Positions 63,339 through 64,000 of a DNA stretch of 64,000 bases are shown here, piece after piece. The stretch's first letter is position 1. The number at the start of each line of letters is the position of its first letter. The translations under genes and the position numbers were made by a program. Source of the stretch: Burkholderia pyrrocinia (GTDB lineage: Bacteria > Pseudomonadota > Gammaproteobacteria > Burkholderiales > Burkholderiaceae); contig NZ_CP011505.1 of NCBI RefSeq assembly GCF_001028665.1, positions 744,001-808,000 of the forward strand. Reading direction: 5' to 3'. The notes beneath the pieces are model-generated. The model saw nothing but the letters and a program-made list of their open reading frames with translations. It ran no database searches and was not told the DNA's origin.

Positions 63339-64000
63339 CTAAAGCCGTTCGATCAGGAAATTTTCGAGGGAGGCCAACACCTCGTTCGGGGCATCCTCAG
63401 GCAGCAGATGCCCACCGGGCAGTCCGCCACCCGTCACATTTTCAGCCCACCTCGACCACGTGTCGACAGGCGACACATTTCTCGCCTTTTGCTCTTCTTC
63501 GCTCCATAGCACCAGCATCGGACAGACGAGCTTCCGGCCCGCTGCAAAATCGCTCGCATCGTGTTCCAGATCCTCTGACGTAGCGGCGCGATAGTCTTCG
63601 CAGATCGCGTGACGCACGTCCGGGTTTCGGAATGCGGTTCGATAGGCTTCCAGCGCCAATGGATCGATCCGCTCGATTCCTCCCGCCATCTTCGCAAGCG
63701 CGGCGTCAATGTAGGCGTCCTGATCGGCCGCCAGCATCCGCTCCGGAAGGTCCGCAGGCTGCGCCAGAAAAACCCGGTGCCACGCATCGAGCGCAAAAGT
63801 CTTGTCGACACGCGCGAAAGCATCGAGCGTGGGCACGACGGTCAGCGATGCATACGCGGTGACACGCCGAGGATGATCCAGCGCATGATCGCGACCGGTT
63901 TCACCATTGACGACATTCGCGGCTTCCCGGACTGCATGCTTCTGATCGAAGGCGCTCGTTCGTGCGACCAGACCACCGATGTCCAGCGGCGACGCCTCGA
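63339..64000 (-). CDS. Alpha/beta hydrolase, haloacetate dehalogenase-like, 5' end beyond window
   Basis: The C-terminal part is typical: ALDHPRRVTAYASLTVVPTLDAF, FLAQPADLPERML, LVLWSEEEQK, and the catalytic His in GGGLPGGHLLPEDAP. The frame remains open to the window edge, so the start is not seen. Where relatives have the nucleophile elbow GHDRGxRVxYR just before ALDHP, this sequence reads VVNGETGRDH, about 10 residues shorter, with no obvious nucleophile. It may be a decaying gene. 63162-63338 shows no other gene. Confidence 0.65.
   Translation of the reverse strand, partial: EASPLDIGGLVARTSAFDQKHAVREAANVVNGETGRDHALDHPRRVTAYASLTVVPTLDAFARVDKTFALDAWHRVFLAQPADLPERMLAADQDAYIDAALAKMAGGIERIDPLALEAYRTAFRNPDVRHAICEDYRAATSEDLEHDASDFAAGRKLVCPMLVLWSEEEQKARNVSPVDTWSRWAENVTGGGLPGGHLLPEDAPNEVLASLENFLIERL

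Overview
The window looks like a chromosomal segment of a Burkholderia sensu lato species, most likely Burkholderia cepacia complex. The evidence is the high GC, the GC-rich third positions, Burkholderia-type porins, two DUF4148 exported proteins, a complete xylose locus and the kinds of insertion sequence present. No rRNA, tRNA or CRISPR array was seen.

Layout. 1-11.3 kb: a porin, an IclR regulator and a minus-strand catabolic operon of nine genes (TPP-dependent decarboxylase-like enzyme, SDR, Asp-box propeller protein, VOC dioxygenase-like protein, DUF1185 protein, alpha/beta hydrolase, FAD monooxygenase, NIPSNAP protein, aldehyde dehydrogenase). It reads from one good promoter whose -35/-10 spacer holds a 19-bp palindrome. 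11.3-15.2 kb: a TonB receptor with a Fur-like box, gene remnants, an alginate-lyase-like protein with altered catalytic residues, and an orphan hairpin resembling an IS200/IS605 right end. 15.3-24.6 kb: xylABFGH with divergent xylR and galM, a full D-xylose uptake and isomerase pathway. 24.7-29.4 kb: a second sugar ABC transporter of the YtfQRT-YjfF type.

29.4-36.8 kb is a lower-GC island of mobile DNA. It holds IS110, IS3 and IS5 pieces, a truncated beta-solenoid protein joined to the 3' end of a TolC-like gene (a probable fossil of a type I secretion locus), an intact IS2-like element inside that TolC gene, and a secreted hydrolase with two tandem C-terminal repeats. The island ends in a decapitated cytochrome c gene.

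37-46.8 kb: a tripartite RND efflux pump and its two-component system, bracketed by two DUF4148 genes. The same dyad (GATWAC-N6-GTAATC) lies in both divergent intergenic regions, so pump, regulators and DUF4148 proteins probably form one regulon. 47.3-54.3 kb: small membrane proteins and a heme-copper oxidase operon ending in a HiPIP gene, which suggests a HiPIP-fed terminal oxidase. 54.6-60.8 kb: redox genes with divergent LysR and HxlR regulators; the azoR/HxlR pair shares a perfect 8-bp inverted repeat. 61-64 kb: a small membrane protein, an intact IS30 element and an alpha/beta hydrolase running off the window edge.

All functions are inferred from reading motifs by eye; no database search was possible.
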